Shown here: one piece after another, positions 8,163 through 15,647 of the stretch | How positions within the stretch are numbered: position 1 is the stretch's first letter | How the letters are laid out: every line of letters starts with the position of its first letter | DNA from: Bdellovibrio sp. ArHS | Lineage (GTDB): Bacteria; Bdellovibrionota; Bdellovibrionia; Bdellovibrionales; Bdellovibrionaceae | DNA length: 64,000 bases | NCBI RefSeq assembly: GCF_000786105.1 | Contig: NZ_JTEV01000016.1 | Coordinates: 62,001-126,000, forward strand | Direction of reading: 5' to 3' | Program-made: the position numbers and the translations under genes | Notes under the pieces: generated by a model | What the model was told of the DNA's origin: nothing | The model's input: only the letters and a program-made list of their open reading frames with translations | The model's database searches: none

Positions 8163-9470
8163 CTAGTTGTTTGAAAGATCCGGACTCCAAGAATCCCACG
8201 ATTGACATGATCTTGCACGCTGCGAAGGTCCACGGGCTTCGCCCCAGCGATATTCCATGTCGTCATGAGGGTTGTTTGAGATCAGACCCGCGAACATGCG
8301 ACGTTTGAACTCGGCCACATCCATTTTGCGACCTGGGTAGTATTCAGTGACGCAAACAGAAGACCCGGTGATTCCCTGGGCGGGCATGTAAGATGCCTCG
8401 TAGGCCGCCGATTGCTGAATGTACGGAAAAATTTTGTTTAACTGTTGCGTGGAAGAAGCACTCAATTGATTTCCGCCGTTGATTTGCAGAATCTCGCGAT
8501 AAGCGCGACGAAGCGACATCATATCGTCAAAGATCCGTTGGTCGCGGTTTGGCGTGGAGTAGTTGTCATAAGTTGCGTAATTCATGCAACGAGGATTTTT
8601 ATTAATATAGTCGATGCCTTCGCGCGCATAGTTCACGCGGTCTGCAAACCCAACGCAAATTGTTTTCAACATACGAGCCACCATTTGGTCGTCCGTTTCC
8701 TGGCGCAGAGCCAGGCGGTTCTGCACGTATCGCACCCATTTATTCAAAGGCAGGCGATATTGTTCCTCGCTGTAGCCGGGCACTTGCCATACGGGAATAT
8801 TCAATGCAGAAGCGGGTCTCCAGGCCCGGAAACCGGCGTGTCCAGAAGCGGCATATTCACCTTCGAAAACCCACTCAGGATTTGGCCAAGACTGACGTTC
8901 TTGCAGAGTCAGGCCGGTGGTTGCACCCACGACAGAGTTGTAAACCAAATGGGGAACACCGATGGGCAGGATTTCTTTGACGGTCCATGAGTGGTGATTC
9001 TTTTTCGTGGTTAAGATCAAGGCTCCAGAGCGAATCACATTGCGATTGATCGCAACGGGATAAGTATCGTTCGGTAAAGAACGAGTGCTCATGGTTTCAT
9101 AGATGTACCACAGGAAGTTGCGAACGCGGTTGATCTCACTTTGCGAGTCCCAACGACTCATCTTGTTGGAAATTGTTTTTCCTGCCGCGGTGGGATCTTG
9201 AGCGACGAAAGGAAGGCGGTTTTCATAGGCAAAAATAATGCGCATAGAATAGACCGTATCCGCACAATCCACCTTTAAACCGTAGTAGGGGTTGCTTTGC
9301 CCATTGGGCAAAGTTCGACGCGCAAAAAAGTCCGTGCGCCATTCAGTGCGAACCCATTCGGCGTAGCGATCTTCATAGGCAGGCGACCATTCATTCATTG
9401 TCGGCCAAACTGCCGCAGACGCGGACAAACTGGAAAGGAATGAAACCGTCAATATAAGTAAGCGAAACAT
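8163..9470 (-). CDS. Exported protein with Cys/His pair, possible papain-fold hydrolase
   Basis: 435 residues with a clear signal peptide (MFRLLILTVSFLSSLSASA). I chose the start at 9470 because AAGGA lies upstream and the signal peptide begins there; the open frame extends 18 residues further without support. Residues 67-80 (VDCADTVYSMRIIF) look like the nucleophile Cys at a helix start in NlpC/P60 or transglutaminase-like enzymes. His159-His160 (KKNHHSWTV) followed by HLVYNS near 174-179 could supply the rest of the active site. The C-terminal half is helical and not recognised. Enzyme activity is inference. Confidence 0.7.
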   Translation of the reverse strand: MFRLLILTVSFLSSLSASAAVWPTMNEWSPAYEDRYAEWVRTEWRTDFFARRTLPNGQSNPYYGLKVDCADTVYSMRIIFAYENRLPFVAQDPTAAGKTISNKMSRWDSQSEINRVRNFLWYIYETMSTRSLPNDTYPVAINRNVIRSGALILTTKKNHHSWTVKEILPIGVPHLVYNSVVGATTGLTLQERQSWPNPEWVFEGEYAASGHAGFRAWRPASALNIPVWQVPGYSEEQYRLPLNKWVRYVQNRLALRQETDDQMVARMLKTICVGFADRVNYAREGIDYINKNPRCMNYATYDNYSTPNRDQRIFDDMMSLRRAYREILQINGGNQLSASSTQQLNKIFPYIQQSAAYEASYMPAQGITGSSVCVTEYYPGRKMDVAEFKRRMFAGLISNNPHDDMEYRWGEARGPSQRARSCQSWDSWSPDLSNN

Positions 9471-9869
9471 GATACCGTCCTTACGAGTGTTACAAAAAAG
9501 CAGGGGTATATTGCGAGCAGGCAAGGATCAATGAATACTTTTTTACTGCATCGCGCACCCTGTGGAATTTTCCAATGCGCAGCGTTGTCTATTGCATTGC
9601 TCTTCGAGATTCCGAAGCAAAGCCGGATTTATCTTCGGATATTCGCTGGACCAGTCAAAAGAAGAACCATGACACCGGGAAAATGCACTTTTTAGTGCTT
9701 TCTTATGTGGGATGACGGACGCGGAAGTTTTCCGTCTCAAAACGATCCGTGCTTTCTGAAAACCCGAAAAAAAGTTCACTAAATAAAAGAAGTAACTGGA
9801 CCTTCGGGCCTTTAGTTTTGCTTTGAATAAACAGATAAGAAGCTGATGCACTATCAAAAGGAGAGTAGA
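9471..9869. other. 399-nt gap between divergent genes, no supported gene
   Basis: This gap separates the minus-strand exported protein from the plus-strand transglycosylase-like gene and must hold both promoters. A long minus-strand open frame crosses it, but it runs into the coding part of the plus-strand gene, lacks a ribosome site and uses many rare codons. A short GCACT/AGTGC hairpin followed by TTTCTT near 9684-9702 is the only structure that I see. Confidence 0.4.
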
Positions 9870-11306
9870 GTGAAGCAATCGAGGACATCGTTCTGGCTTT
9901 ACACATTTTGTTGTTTTACTTGCTTCGCTGTTTTCGGCTGGTACGGTTTGTATTATCGCCCCGATAGCAGTGACTTCGCATCTTCTACGGAAGAAACCGT
10001 CATTCAAAAAATCAATTTGGCGAATCAATCAGTTTCGACCATGACGACGGCACAGCAAAAAGACGATATGACATGTAATTGTCAATTTGGTTCCACGCCC
10101 AATATCTTGAGCTTTGAAAAGCCTGAAGATTGCGGCAAGGATCGAAATTATCTGCAAGAGAAATTTGAATCCTTTAAAAAAGCGGACACGCAAGGTCTTT
10201 TTGCGGCTCCTCGTGATTATTCCAAAACCGCGGATATTCTTCCGCGTAAATGTGCGCTTTATATTATGAGACGTTTCTGGAAAGATCGTGCGCTGACACC
10301 GGAAGAAAAAAGGGAAGCCGATATCGCGTACAATCGGACCAAGGGCCCCACTGAGCAACGTGAAGTGAAGGACGTGAAAGACTACCGCCCAGATCCACAG
10401 TTGTTTTCAAAGTGTGATAAAGATGCTGAAGGCACTCCCACACGTTATGGCCATAAAGCCTGTGTGACGGAAGATTACGTCAACCTAGTTTATAACTCTT
10501 TGATTGATGTGGCGGACTGTCTGGATGTTCCGGCTAAGTTTATTGCGCCGAAACTTTCCAATGAAAGTGGTCTGCATGTCAATGCATTCGGTCTTGTGAA
10601 TGACGGGGGCATTGGTCAGTTTACCGATCAAGCTTTGGTCGATGTAGCGCAAAACTATCCAAGCTTTAAGGGTCGCATCACCAACAGTGAAAAGGAATCC
10701 TGTAAGCGGCTGATGAAGATTCCTGGTGCGGTTCCCAAAACGGCGGCAGATATTAAATCTGCGGACGCCCACCGCTGTCATGCGATCTCAACACCGCCGA
10801 ATCCACTTCGCAGCTTGGTGTACTATGGCATCTTCTATCACGCGACGAAGCGCAATTCGAATAATGCCTTTGCTCGTTCAACAGATTCCAAAGATCCCAA
10901 CTTCAAAGGGGCGGAAGCTCTGATGAAAGAGGCCGGTATTGATCACTTCGATAAAGAGACTATTAAAGAGATGCTCTTCGTGATGGCTTACAACTCGGGC
11001 CCTGGGCGTCCGCCGATGTTCTTCCGTGAATGGTTGAAATATCGTCTGACAACGATCAAAAAATATCCGATCACCAAAGCGGATTTTGACATGAATTATT
11101 GGTTTGAGTCTGGACAGAATAAGTTGAAAGCCGGTGAAGCTCGCGCGAAGGCGATTTCCAAAGGTGGTAAACCACTGACGTTGGCGCAATACTTGTTCGC
11201 CTATAAAGACTCAATTTACATCCCGGCAGTAAAAGCCCAAGCACGGTTGTTGGATAAAGGTTTAGGAGCAGGAACATGCACAGAGCAAAACTTCTTAGAG
11301 CTATAA
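9870..11306 (+). CDS. Membrane-anchored transglycosylase-like (SLT) protein
   Basis: 478 residues. An N-terminal anchor (WLYTFCCFTCFAVFGWYGL) is followed by a Cys-rich region and an SLT-type core: KLSNESGLHVNAFG with likely catalytic Glu232, GGIGQFT, and the late MAYNSGPGR motif. This order (E-S, GxxQ, AYNxGxxR) is that of soluble lytic transglycosylases that cleave murein glycan strands. GTG 9870 has AAGGAG six bases upstream and is preferred over ATG 9846, which lacks a site. The spacing of the core is longer than in classical enzymes, so activity is probable but not certain. It overlaps the next gene by 31 nt. Confidence 0.75.
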   Translation: MKQSRTSFWLYTFCCFTCFAVFGWYGLYYRPDSSDFASSTEETVIQKINLANQSVSTMTTAQQKDDMTCNCQFGSTPNILSFEKPEDCGKDRNYLQEKFESFKKADTQGLFAAPRDYSKTADILPRKCALYIMRRFWKDRALTPEEKREADIAYNRTKGPTEQREVKDVKDYRPDPQLFSKCDKDAEGTPTRYGHKACVTEDYVNLVYNSLIDVADCLDVPAKFIAPKLSNESGLHVNAFGLVNDGGIGQFTDQALVDVAQNYPSFKGRITNSEKESCKRLMKIPGAVPKTAADIKSADAHRCHAISTPPNPLRSLVYYGIFYHATKRNSNNAFARSTDSKDPNFKGAEALMKEAGIDHFDKETIKEMLFVMAYNSGPGRPPMFFREWLKYRLTTIKKYPITKADFDMNYWFESGQNKLKAGEARAKAISKGGKPLTLAQYLFAYKDSIYIPAVKAQARLLDKGLGAGTCTEQNFLEL

Positions 11307-11692
11307 TTTCTGTTGCTTTATTAACAGCGGGAAATCCGGTCGCAGCTGCGAAAGTGGATGTGTTTTCGGAGTTCAATAAGAAAGTAGCCACTTTGGAAAC
11401 AGAGTTGAAAAAAGAAAAGGACGTGAACAAACGGTTTGCTGCCTTTTTAAAAAGCTACAAGGATTTAAGCGACCTGCGCGCCAAAAATCCCCGTCAGGCT
11501 GAAGAAAAAGAGCTCAACATGAGTTTATTCATGGAGTCTTTGTCTTATCTGCCGGATAAAAAGGAATTTCAGGCGAAGAAATGTCCTGAGTACAAAAAAG
11601 AAGTGAATTCCATGATGAAGTCTTACGACAAAAGCCAAAAAGAGCCCTATGTCGATAAGGCTCTGAATGTCGTGGATCTAATTTGTAAATAA
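11276..11692 (+). CDS. Small exported protein, paralogue of the one at 12390
   Basis: 138 residues: signal peptide (RAIISVALLTAGNPVAAA), a charged helical middle, then SLSYLPDKKEFQAKKCPEY and a final LNVVDLICK. The last two blocks align with the C-terminal half of the protein at 12390, so the two are paralogues. Two Cys remain in the mature part. AGGAG precedes the ATG, which lies inside the end of the transglycosylase-like gene, indicating coupling. The function is unknown. Confidence 0.75.
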   Translation: MHRAKLLRAIISVALLTAGNPVAAAKVDVFSEFNKKVATLETELKKEKDVNKRFAAFLKSYKDLSDLRAKNPRQAEEKELNMSLFMESLSYLPDKKEFQAKKCPEYKKEVNSMMKSYDKSQKEPYVDKALNVVDLICK

Positions 11693-11705
11693 GCGCTCAG
11701 AAAAA

Positions 11706-11734
11706 TAAAAAGCGCGGAAGCCCCGTGCTTTTTT
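11706..11734. terminator. Rho-independent terminator between convergent genes
   Basis: AAAAGC-G-CGG pairs with CCG-T-GCTTTT around a short loop and is flanked by A and T runs. It lies between the convergent genes ending at 11692 and 11747 and can serve both strands. Confidence 0.75.
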
Positions 11735-11746
11735 ATTTGGAAAAGC

Positions 11747-12280
11747 CTATTTCAGAAGATGCTTGCGAAAAAAGCGATCCGGTTGACAGTCTTCACCATG
11801 ATAGGTCATGGGAATGGAATAGCTGACTTTATCCACGTCGAATTGCACCGCAACCTTGTGATACATAAAATCACCGGCAAAATTTTTCTCTCGGATTTCT
11901 GCCGAGCTGAAGGCCCAACCGCTGACTTTCGCGCCGTTGATATCCTGTCCGTCTGTAATTCCCATACAAGATTTGACCAAAGGTCCCACGTACTCACACT
12001 TTTCACGGGGCCATTCAAAACGTAAAATCGTTGGTAGTTTGCCAACGACGCTTGCGCGCTGGGCGATGATGCTCACATCATGAGGAGTGACCAGTCCCTC
12101 AAACACGGGACGATATTGGGGGCCATTATGATTGAAAATCTCAACAATCACAGAGTTGCCCGACTCACGTACCACAAAGCTTGTCGATGGGTACTCTGTA
12201 ACGCAAGCCATATCCATTTTGTTCGCGGCGGCTGATGCAAGTGAAAAAAGAATAATACTGATAGTAAATAGACATTTCAT
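11747..12280 (-). CDS. Exported hypothetical protein
   Basis: 177 residues with a signal peptide (MKCLFTISIILFSLASAAA). The mature protein is beta-rich and has four Cys (ACVTEY, EKCEYV, KSCMG, EDCQPD) that could form two disulfides. No family is recognised. GAGGAA precedes the ATG. It lies convergent and divergent to the two small paralogous exported proteins, within a cluster of secreted products. Confidence 0.7.
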   Translation of the reverse strand: MKCLFTISIILFSLASAAANKMDMACVTEYPSTSFVVRESGNSVIVEIFNHNGPQYRPVFEGLVTPHDVSIIAQRASVVGKLPTILRFEWPREKCEYVGPLVKSCMGITDGQDINGAKVSGWAFSSAEIREKNFAGDFMYHKVAVQFDVDKVSYSIPMTYHGEDCQPDRFFRKHLLK

Positions 12281-12389
12281 TGTGGTTCCTCAAACGTTCT
12301 TAATTAAAAAAGTATCAGTATTTGGTTTTTTGCTACAGTCGAGATTGCTAAAAAAGGGAAGTCATAAGATAAAAATGCTGGAGGCGAGC

Positions 12390-12821
12390 ATGAAAAGTAT
12401 CTTATTAACGGCAGTTGCATGGCTCTTGGTCGGGGAGGCTTCCGCAGCGATTCGGCAGGAAGTGCCCATTCAAAGTCAGCGCAGTCTTCGTCAACAAGTG
12501 GATAGTTATGCTGAACTTCTGCAAAAAGAGGTGGTGAAGGCCAAAAACAATCAAGAACGCTTCGGATCAGTGCATCGGGTCTTAGGACAAATTAAAACTC
12601 TTCGGGACAATAGTGCTCCTCAAGGGGCCCTGGATGAGGCGCATATGGATCTGATGGTTTCGGTTCTGGAAAGCCTTCCGCAGCAGAAAAATTTCAAGCG
12701 CCGGGACTGTTATAAATATGAAAATGATCTGGTCAGTCAGTTTGAACCCACGGCGGAAGAAACACCGATGGAGCCCGCAGTGCAGCCGGGGTGGAATGTT
12801 CTTCAGTCTTTGTGCCAATAA
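12390..12821 (+). CDS. Small exported protein, paralogue of the one at 11276
   Basis: 143 residues: signal peptide (LLTAVAWLLVGEASA), a charged helix, then SVLESLPQQKNFKRRDCYKY and a final VLQSLCQ. These match the corresponding segments of the 11276 protein in order and spacing, including both Cys. An in-frame ATG at 12132 is far upstream and overlaps the minus-strand neighbour; ATG 12390 has GGAGG five bases before it. A strong terminator follows directly. The function is unknown. Confidence 0.75.
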   Translation: MKSILLTAVAWLLVGEASAAIRQEVPIQSQRSLRQQVDSYAELLQKEVVKAKNNQERFGSVHRVLGQIKTLRDNSAPQGALDEAHMDLMVSVLESLPQQKNFKRRDCYKYENDLVSQFEPTAEETPMEPAVQPGWNVLQSLCQ

Positions 12822-12823
12822 AA

Positions 12824-12854
12824 AAAAAGCCTTCAGGATTCCTGAAGGCTTTTT
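12824..12854. terminator. Rho-independent terminator, bidirectional
   Basis: A 14-bp perfect stem (AAAAAGCCTTCAGG and complement) with a three-base loop and A/T flanks on both sides lies between the small exported protein gene and the convergent lpd gene. It can end both transcripts. Confidence 0.9.
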
Positions 12855-12874
12855 CAATTTTAAAGTCTTTAAAA

Positions 12875-14284
12875 TTACATCTGTCTTACGCGTTTTTCCA
12901 CACCCAACGCGGCTTCGCGAACGGCTTCGCTTAAAGTCGGATGTGCGTGGAAAGAACGTGCCAGGTCTTCACTGCTGCCACCGAACTCCATGCAGACAAC
13001 CACTTCATGAATCAGCTCGGAAACGCTGGGGCCGACCATGTGGGCGCCCAGGATGCGGTCTGTTTTCTTGTCAGCGATGATTTTAACAAAGCCGTCGGTG
13101 AAGCCCTTCGCACGAGCACGGCCATTCGCCATAAAAGGAAACTTTCCGACATTGAACTCGATGCCTTTTTCCTTCAATTGCTCTTCGGTCAGACCGACGG
13201 CTGCGATTTCGGGATGAGTGTAAATGATGCCAGGAACGGTGTTGTAGTTCACATGGCCGGCATGACCAGCCAGGATTTCCGCAAGGGCCACGCCTTCCTC
13301 TTCGGCTTTATGCGCTAGCATAGGGCCTGTGATCACATCACCAATAGCGAAGATGCCGGGGATGTTCGTTTGGAAGTGTTTATCAACGACGATACGTCCT
13401 TGAGGATCTTTTTGAATGCCCATCTCCTCGCAGCCGACGCCGGTTGTGAAAGGCTTACGGCCCGTGGCGACTAACACGACATCTGCTTTCATGGACGCTG
13501 TTTTGCCGTCGGTCAAAGACTCGTAAGTCACTTCAACGCCATCATTTAAAGTTTTGGAGGCGGTGACTTTGGTGGATAGCAGGAAGCTCATGCCTTCTTT
13601 TTCCAGACCGCGTTTTAAAACGGTCATGCATTCCTGATCCATCGTGCCGCCCAGGCGATTGGCGTACTCGATCACGGTCACTTTGGCACCCAGGCGTTGC
13701 CATACAGAACCCAATTCAAGGCCGATCACACCGCCGCCAACGACGATCATTGTTTTTGGTACTTGAGTCAGTGCCAAGGCGCCGGTGTTAGAGACAATAC
13801 GTTTTTCATCAAATTTCAGGAAGGGAAGTTCGACGGGGGCAGAGCCCGTCGCAATCATGATGTTCTTTCCGGTCAGAACCTGTGTGTTGCCATCAGCGCC
13901 CTTCACTTCGACTTTTCCCGGAGCGATAATTTTACCGAAGCCGGTAAAAGGCGTGATTTTGTTTTTCTTGAAAAGAAAAGCAATACCTTCGGTATTCTGT
14001 TTAACGACTTTATCTTTGCGCGCCATCATTGTTGGTAGGTCCAAGTCCACTTTGGAAACTTTAATTCCGTGCGCAGCGAAGTCGTGTTGAGCCGCAACGA
14101 AGTGTTCAGAACTTTCAAGCAGAGCTTTGGAAGGAATACAGCCGACGTTCAGGCAGGTTCCGCCGTAAGTTTTATCCTTTTCGATAATTGCAGTTTTAAG
14201 TCCCAATTGCGCCGCACGAATCGCGCCCACGTAACCACCGGGTCCGGAACCAATAACGATCAGATCAAATTGTGTCTCGCTCAT
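12875..14284 (-). CDS. lpd: Dihydrolipoyl dehydrogenase (E3)
   Basis: FAD flavoenzyme that re-oxidises dihydrolipoamide on E2 with NAD+. 469 residues. The FAD site (VIGSGPGGYVGAIRAAQLG), redox disulfide Cys44-Cys49 (GGTCLNVGCIPSK), NAD site (VVGGGVIGLELGSVW) and C-terminal catalytic HAHPTLSE are all present. It is the last gene of sucA-sucB-lpd. The 78-nt gap to sucB holds competing hairpins that could lower or tune its expression. E3 can also serve pyruvate dehydrogenase. Confidence 0.97.
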   Translation of the reverse strand: MSETQFDLIVIGSGPGGYVGAIRAAQLGLKTAIIEKDKTYGGTCLNVGCIPSKALLESSEHFVAAQHDFAAHGIKVSKVDLDLPTMMARKDKVVKQNTEGIAFLFKKNKITPFTGFGKIIAPGKVEVKGADGNTQVLTGKNIMIATGSAPVELPFLKFDEKRIVSNTGALALTQVPKTMIVVGGGVIGLELGSVWQRLGAKVTVIEYANRLGGTMDQECMTVLKRGLEKEGMSFLLSTKVTASKTLNDGVEVTYESLTDGKTASMKADVVLVATGRKPFTTGVGCEEMGIQKDPQGRIVVDKHFQTNIPGIFAIGDVITGPMLAHKAEEEGVALAEILAGHAGHVNYNTVPGIIYTHPEIAAVGLTEEQLKEKGIEFNVGKFPFMANGRARAKGFTDGFVKIIADKKTDRILGAHMVGPSVSELIHEVVVCMEFGGSSEDLARSFHAHPTLSEAVREAALGVEKRVRQM

Positions 14285-14306
14285 AGAAGCATCCTTATAA
14301 TGAAAA

Positions 14307-14351
14307 AAAACGGGCGTTCAATAAATGAAGGCCCGTTTTGAGGCGGGCCTT
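14307..14351 (-). promoter_or_regulatory. Mutually exclusive hairpins between sucB and lpd
   Basis: Reading the minus strand, AAGGCCCG (14351-14344) pairs with CGGGCCTT (14335-14328). Alternatively AAAACGGGC (14339-14331) pairs with GCCCGTTTT (14315-14307), which continues into four further Ts and makes an intrinsic terminator. The two stems share CGGGC and cannot both form. This is the layout of an attenuator, but no leader peptide or ligand domain is visible. Confidence 0.45.
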
Positions 14352-14362
14352 ATAACTTAAAT

Positions 14363-15625
14363 TTAGACTTCCAGAAGCAAACGTTCTGGATCTTCCACAA
14401 GCTCCTTGATTTTCACCAGGAAGCTGACGGCCTCTTTGCCGTCGATGATGCGATGGTCGTACGTCAATGCCACATACATCATCGGACGAATTTCCACTTT
14501 GCCATCGATCGCCATCGGGCGGTCCTGGATTTTGTGAAGGCCCAAGATTGCGGATTGAGGATAATTCAGGATCGGTGTTGAAAGAAGAGATCCGAATACA
14601 CCCCCATTTGTGATGGAGAAGGTGCCGCCACCCAAATCATTCGGAGTGATCTTGCCGTCACGACCTTTCGTCGCCAAATCGCGGATCGCCATTTCAATTC
14701 CCGCCAATGAAAGAGTGTCAGCGTCTTTCACGTTGGGAACCATCAGACCTTTCTCGGTCGATACGGCAATGCCGATGTTGTAGTAGTTGTGGTATTCGAT
14801 GTCTGTTCCTGTGATCCAGGCATTGACCGCCGGGTAAGCTTTCAAAGCCTCGACCGCTGCTTTTACAAAGAAACCGTTGAAGCCCAAATTCAAGCCGTAT
14901 TTTTCCTTGAATTTGTCTTTGTATTTCGCACGAAGCTCCATCACTTTCGTCATGTCGATTTCGTTGAAAGTCGTTAAAAGAGCTGCGGTGTTTTGTGCTT
15001 CTTTTAGTTTTTCCGCGATACGTTTGCGAATGGTCGTCATCGCCACAAGTTTTTTATCACCTTGTTTGGAAGGACCACGAGCCGTCATAACGTCAGCCGC
15101 AGATACCTGCGGAGCTGCCGATTTAGCCGGAGCGGCTGCTGGAGCCGCCTTCGCTTGAGGTTGCGCCTCAAGAACATCACCCTTCGTCAAGCGACCGTCT
15201 TTGCCAGTGCCTTGGATAGCCGAAGGATCGAGGTTTTTCTCAGTCACAATTCTTTGCACAGCAGGGGACAGGTGCGCAGAGGCATCTTTACCAGTCGCAG
15301 CGGCTTGTTGAGGCGCTGCGGGTGCTGGGGATGGAGCCGTCTCTGCTTTTGCAGGTTCTGCAGCGGCTCCGGCCGCAGGTTTCGCGTCTGTATCCAAAGT
15401 GGCGACTGTCGCCCCGATTTTCACCACGGCGCCAGCTTCACTGCCGGGAAGAATAGTCAAGACACCGTCATTTTCTGCGACAACTTCAACGCTGGCTTTG
15501 TCTGTTTCAAGCAGCATTAAAACTTCGTTGCGCTTTACAAAGTCGCCGGATTTTTTGGTCCAGCTACCGATGGTTGCTTCTGTGATGGATTCCCCAACCG
15601 TAGGAACTTTAATCTCTTGTTTCAT
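14363..15625 (-). CDS. sucB: 2-oxoglutarate dehydrogenase E2, dihydrolipoyl succinyltransferase
   Basis: Carries the succinyl group from E1 to CoA in the citric acid cycle complex. 420 residues in the usual order: lipoyl domain with Lys43 in [10 protein letters not shown], an Ala/Pro-rich linker, a peripheral subunit-binding domain ([19 protein letters not shown], about 117-150), a second linker, and the catalytic domain with [12 protein letters not shown] near the C-terminus. One lipoyl domain and the ETDKASVE context favour succinyl- over acetyltransferase, as does the neighbour sucA. Confidence 0.95.
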   Translation of the reverse strand: MKQEIKVPTVGESITEATIGSWTKKSGDFVKRNEVLMLLETDKASVEVVAENDGVLTILPGSEAGAVVKIGATVATLDTDAKPAAGAAAEPAKAETAPSPAPAAPQQAAATGKDASAHLSPAVQRIVTEKNLDPSAIQGTGKDGRLTKGDVLEAQPQAKAAPAAAPAKSAAPQVSAADVMTARGPSKQGDKKLVAMTTIRKRIAEKLKEAQNTAALLTTFNEIDMTKVMELRAKYKDKFKEKYGLNLGFNGFFVKAAVEALKAYPAVNAWITGTDIEYHNYYNIGIAVSTEKGLMVPNVKDADTLSLAGIEMAIRDLATKGRDGKITPNDLGGGTFSITNGGVFGSLLSTPILNYPQSAILGLHKIQDRPMAIDGKVEIRPMMYVALTYDHRIIDGKEAVSFLVKIKELVEDPERLLLEV

Positions 15626-15647
15626 TTACAAAGTCCTAAACTGCGCC

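Noticed and set aside
9543-10028. 161-codon open frame on the minus strand, partly in a gene-free gap
   Set aside because: It runs across the start of the transglycosylase-like gene, has no ribosome site at any start and uses many rare codons.
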